64,000 nucleotides of DNA from Flectonema sp. DT1601. Lineage: Eukaryota > Euglenozoa > Diplonemea > Diplonemida > Diplonemidae. The DNA lies in the NCBI GenBank assembly GCA_964019425.1, contig OZ025783.1, positions 1,116,001 to 1,180,000 of the forward strand. The letters are read 5' to 3'. Position numbers and translations under genes: made by a program. Shown here piece after piece: positions 63,900 through 64,000 of the stretch (its first letter is position 1; every line of letters starts with the position of its first letter). The notes under the pieces were generated by a model. The model had not been told where the DNA came from. It ran no database searches and worked only from the letters and a program-made list of their open reading frames with translations.

Positions 63900-64000
63900 A
63901 CCTAGTGATGAGGGGACTGTTGTAATTAATTAATTATAATCATCGAAGTATAAATACAATCACAATAAAAAACAAGCGTGCGATTAAGAATAATGAATAA

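Noticed and set aside
1-64000. Search for retroelements, virus-derived genes or DNA transposases
   Set aside because: No reverse transcriptase, integrase, capsid, transposase or LTR-like terminal repeats were recognised anywhere in the window.

Overview
This window is nuclear DNA from a unicellular eukaryote. It is AT-rich and full of A/T homopolymers. Spliced genes have short GT-AG introns, 67 to 124 nt inside coding regions and often about 61 nt in 5' leaders. The families are eukaryotic: tubulin-ligase-like TTLL, TBC Rab-GAP, MINDY deubiquitinase, RPF2, cytosolic-type GlnRS, PAK-like kinase and a DNMT5-type methyltransferase. I cannot name the species. DNMT5 and the RCC1-like repeat style are known from several protist groups and fungi. 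No rRNA, tRNA, transposase, reverse transcriptase or capsid gene was recognised. A 200-N scaffold gap lies at 44795-44994.

Layout. Positions 1-11 kb hold no convincing protein gene: homopolymers, a tandem duplication (2.2-4.0 kb), a hairpin-rich stretch with five copies of the 7-mer GTGGACT (4.4-5.1 kb), and the start of a segmental duplication. From 8.7 to 14.3 kb a 2-3 kb segment is present twice, each copy carrying an almost identical PHO80-type cyclin gene. From 15.4 to 30.5 kb lie a PH/PAK-like kinase, a TTLL, a very large DNMT5-like methyltransferase-SNF2 protein and the ribosome-assembly factor RPF2. From 31.6 to 34.2 kb is a satellite array with a two-size, higher-order organisation. 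From 34.2 to 49.2 kb lie a TBC1D5-like GAP, a small membrane protein, a thaumatin-like protein, GlnRS, a coiled-coil protein, a MINDY deubiquitinase (interrupted by the gap), a membrane aspartyl protease and a WDPT-repeat protein. From 52 to 64 kb lie a 17beta-HSD14-like dehydrogenase, two related Pro/Gln/Tyr-rich proteins, an MBOAT acyltransferase, an RCC1-repeat receptor-like pseudokinase and a PEX14N-MAPR fusion.

All 20 protein genes are on the minus strand. Nearly all have a splice-acceptor-like site 8 to 60 nt before the ATG, and several also show a short upstream exon and a compact 5'UTR intron. This pattern resembles lineages with co-directional gene clusters and spliced-leader trans-splicing, but no leader RNA was identified. 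The genes are functionally mixed (chromatin, translation, membrane traffic, lipid, signalling), so the clustering looks like genome organisation rather than a pathway operon.
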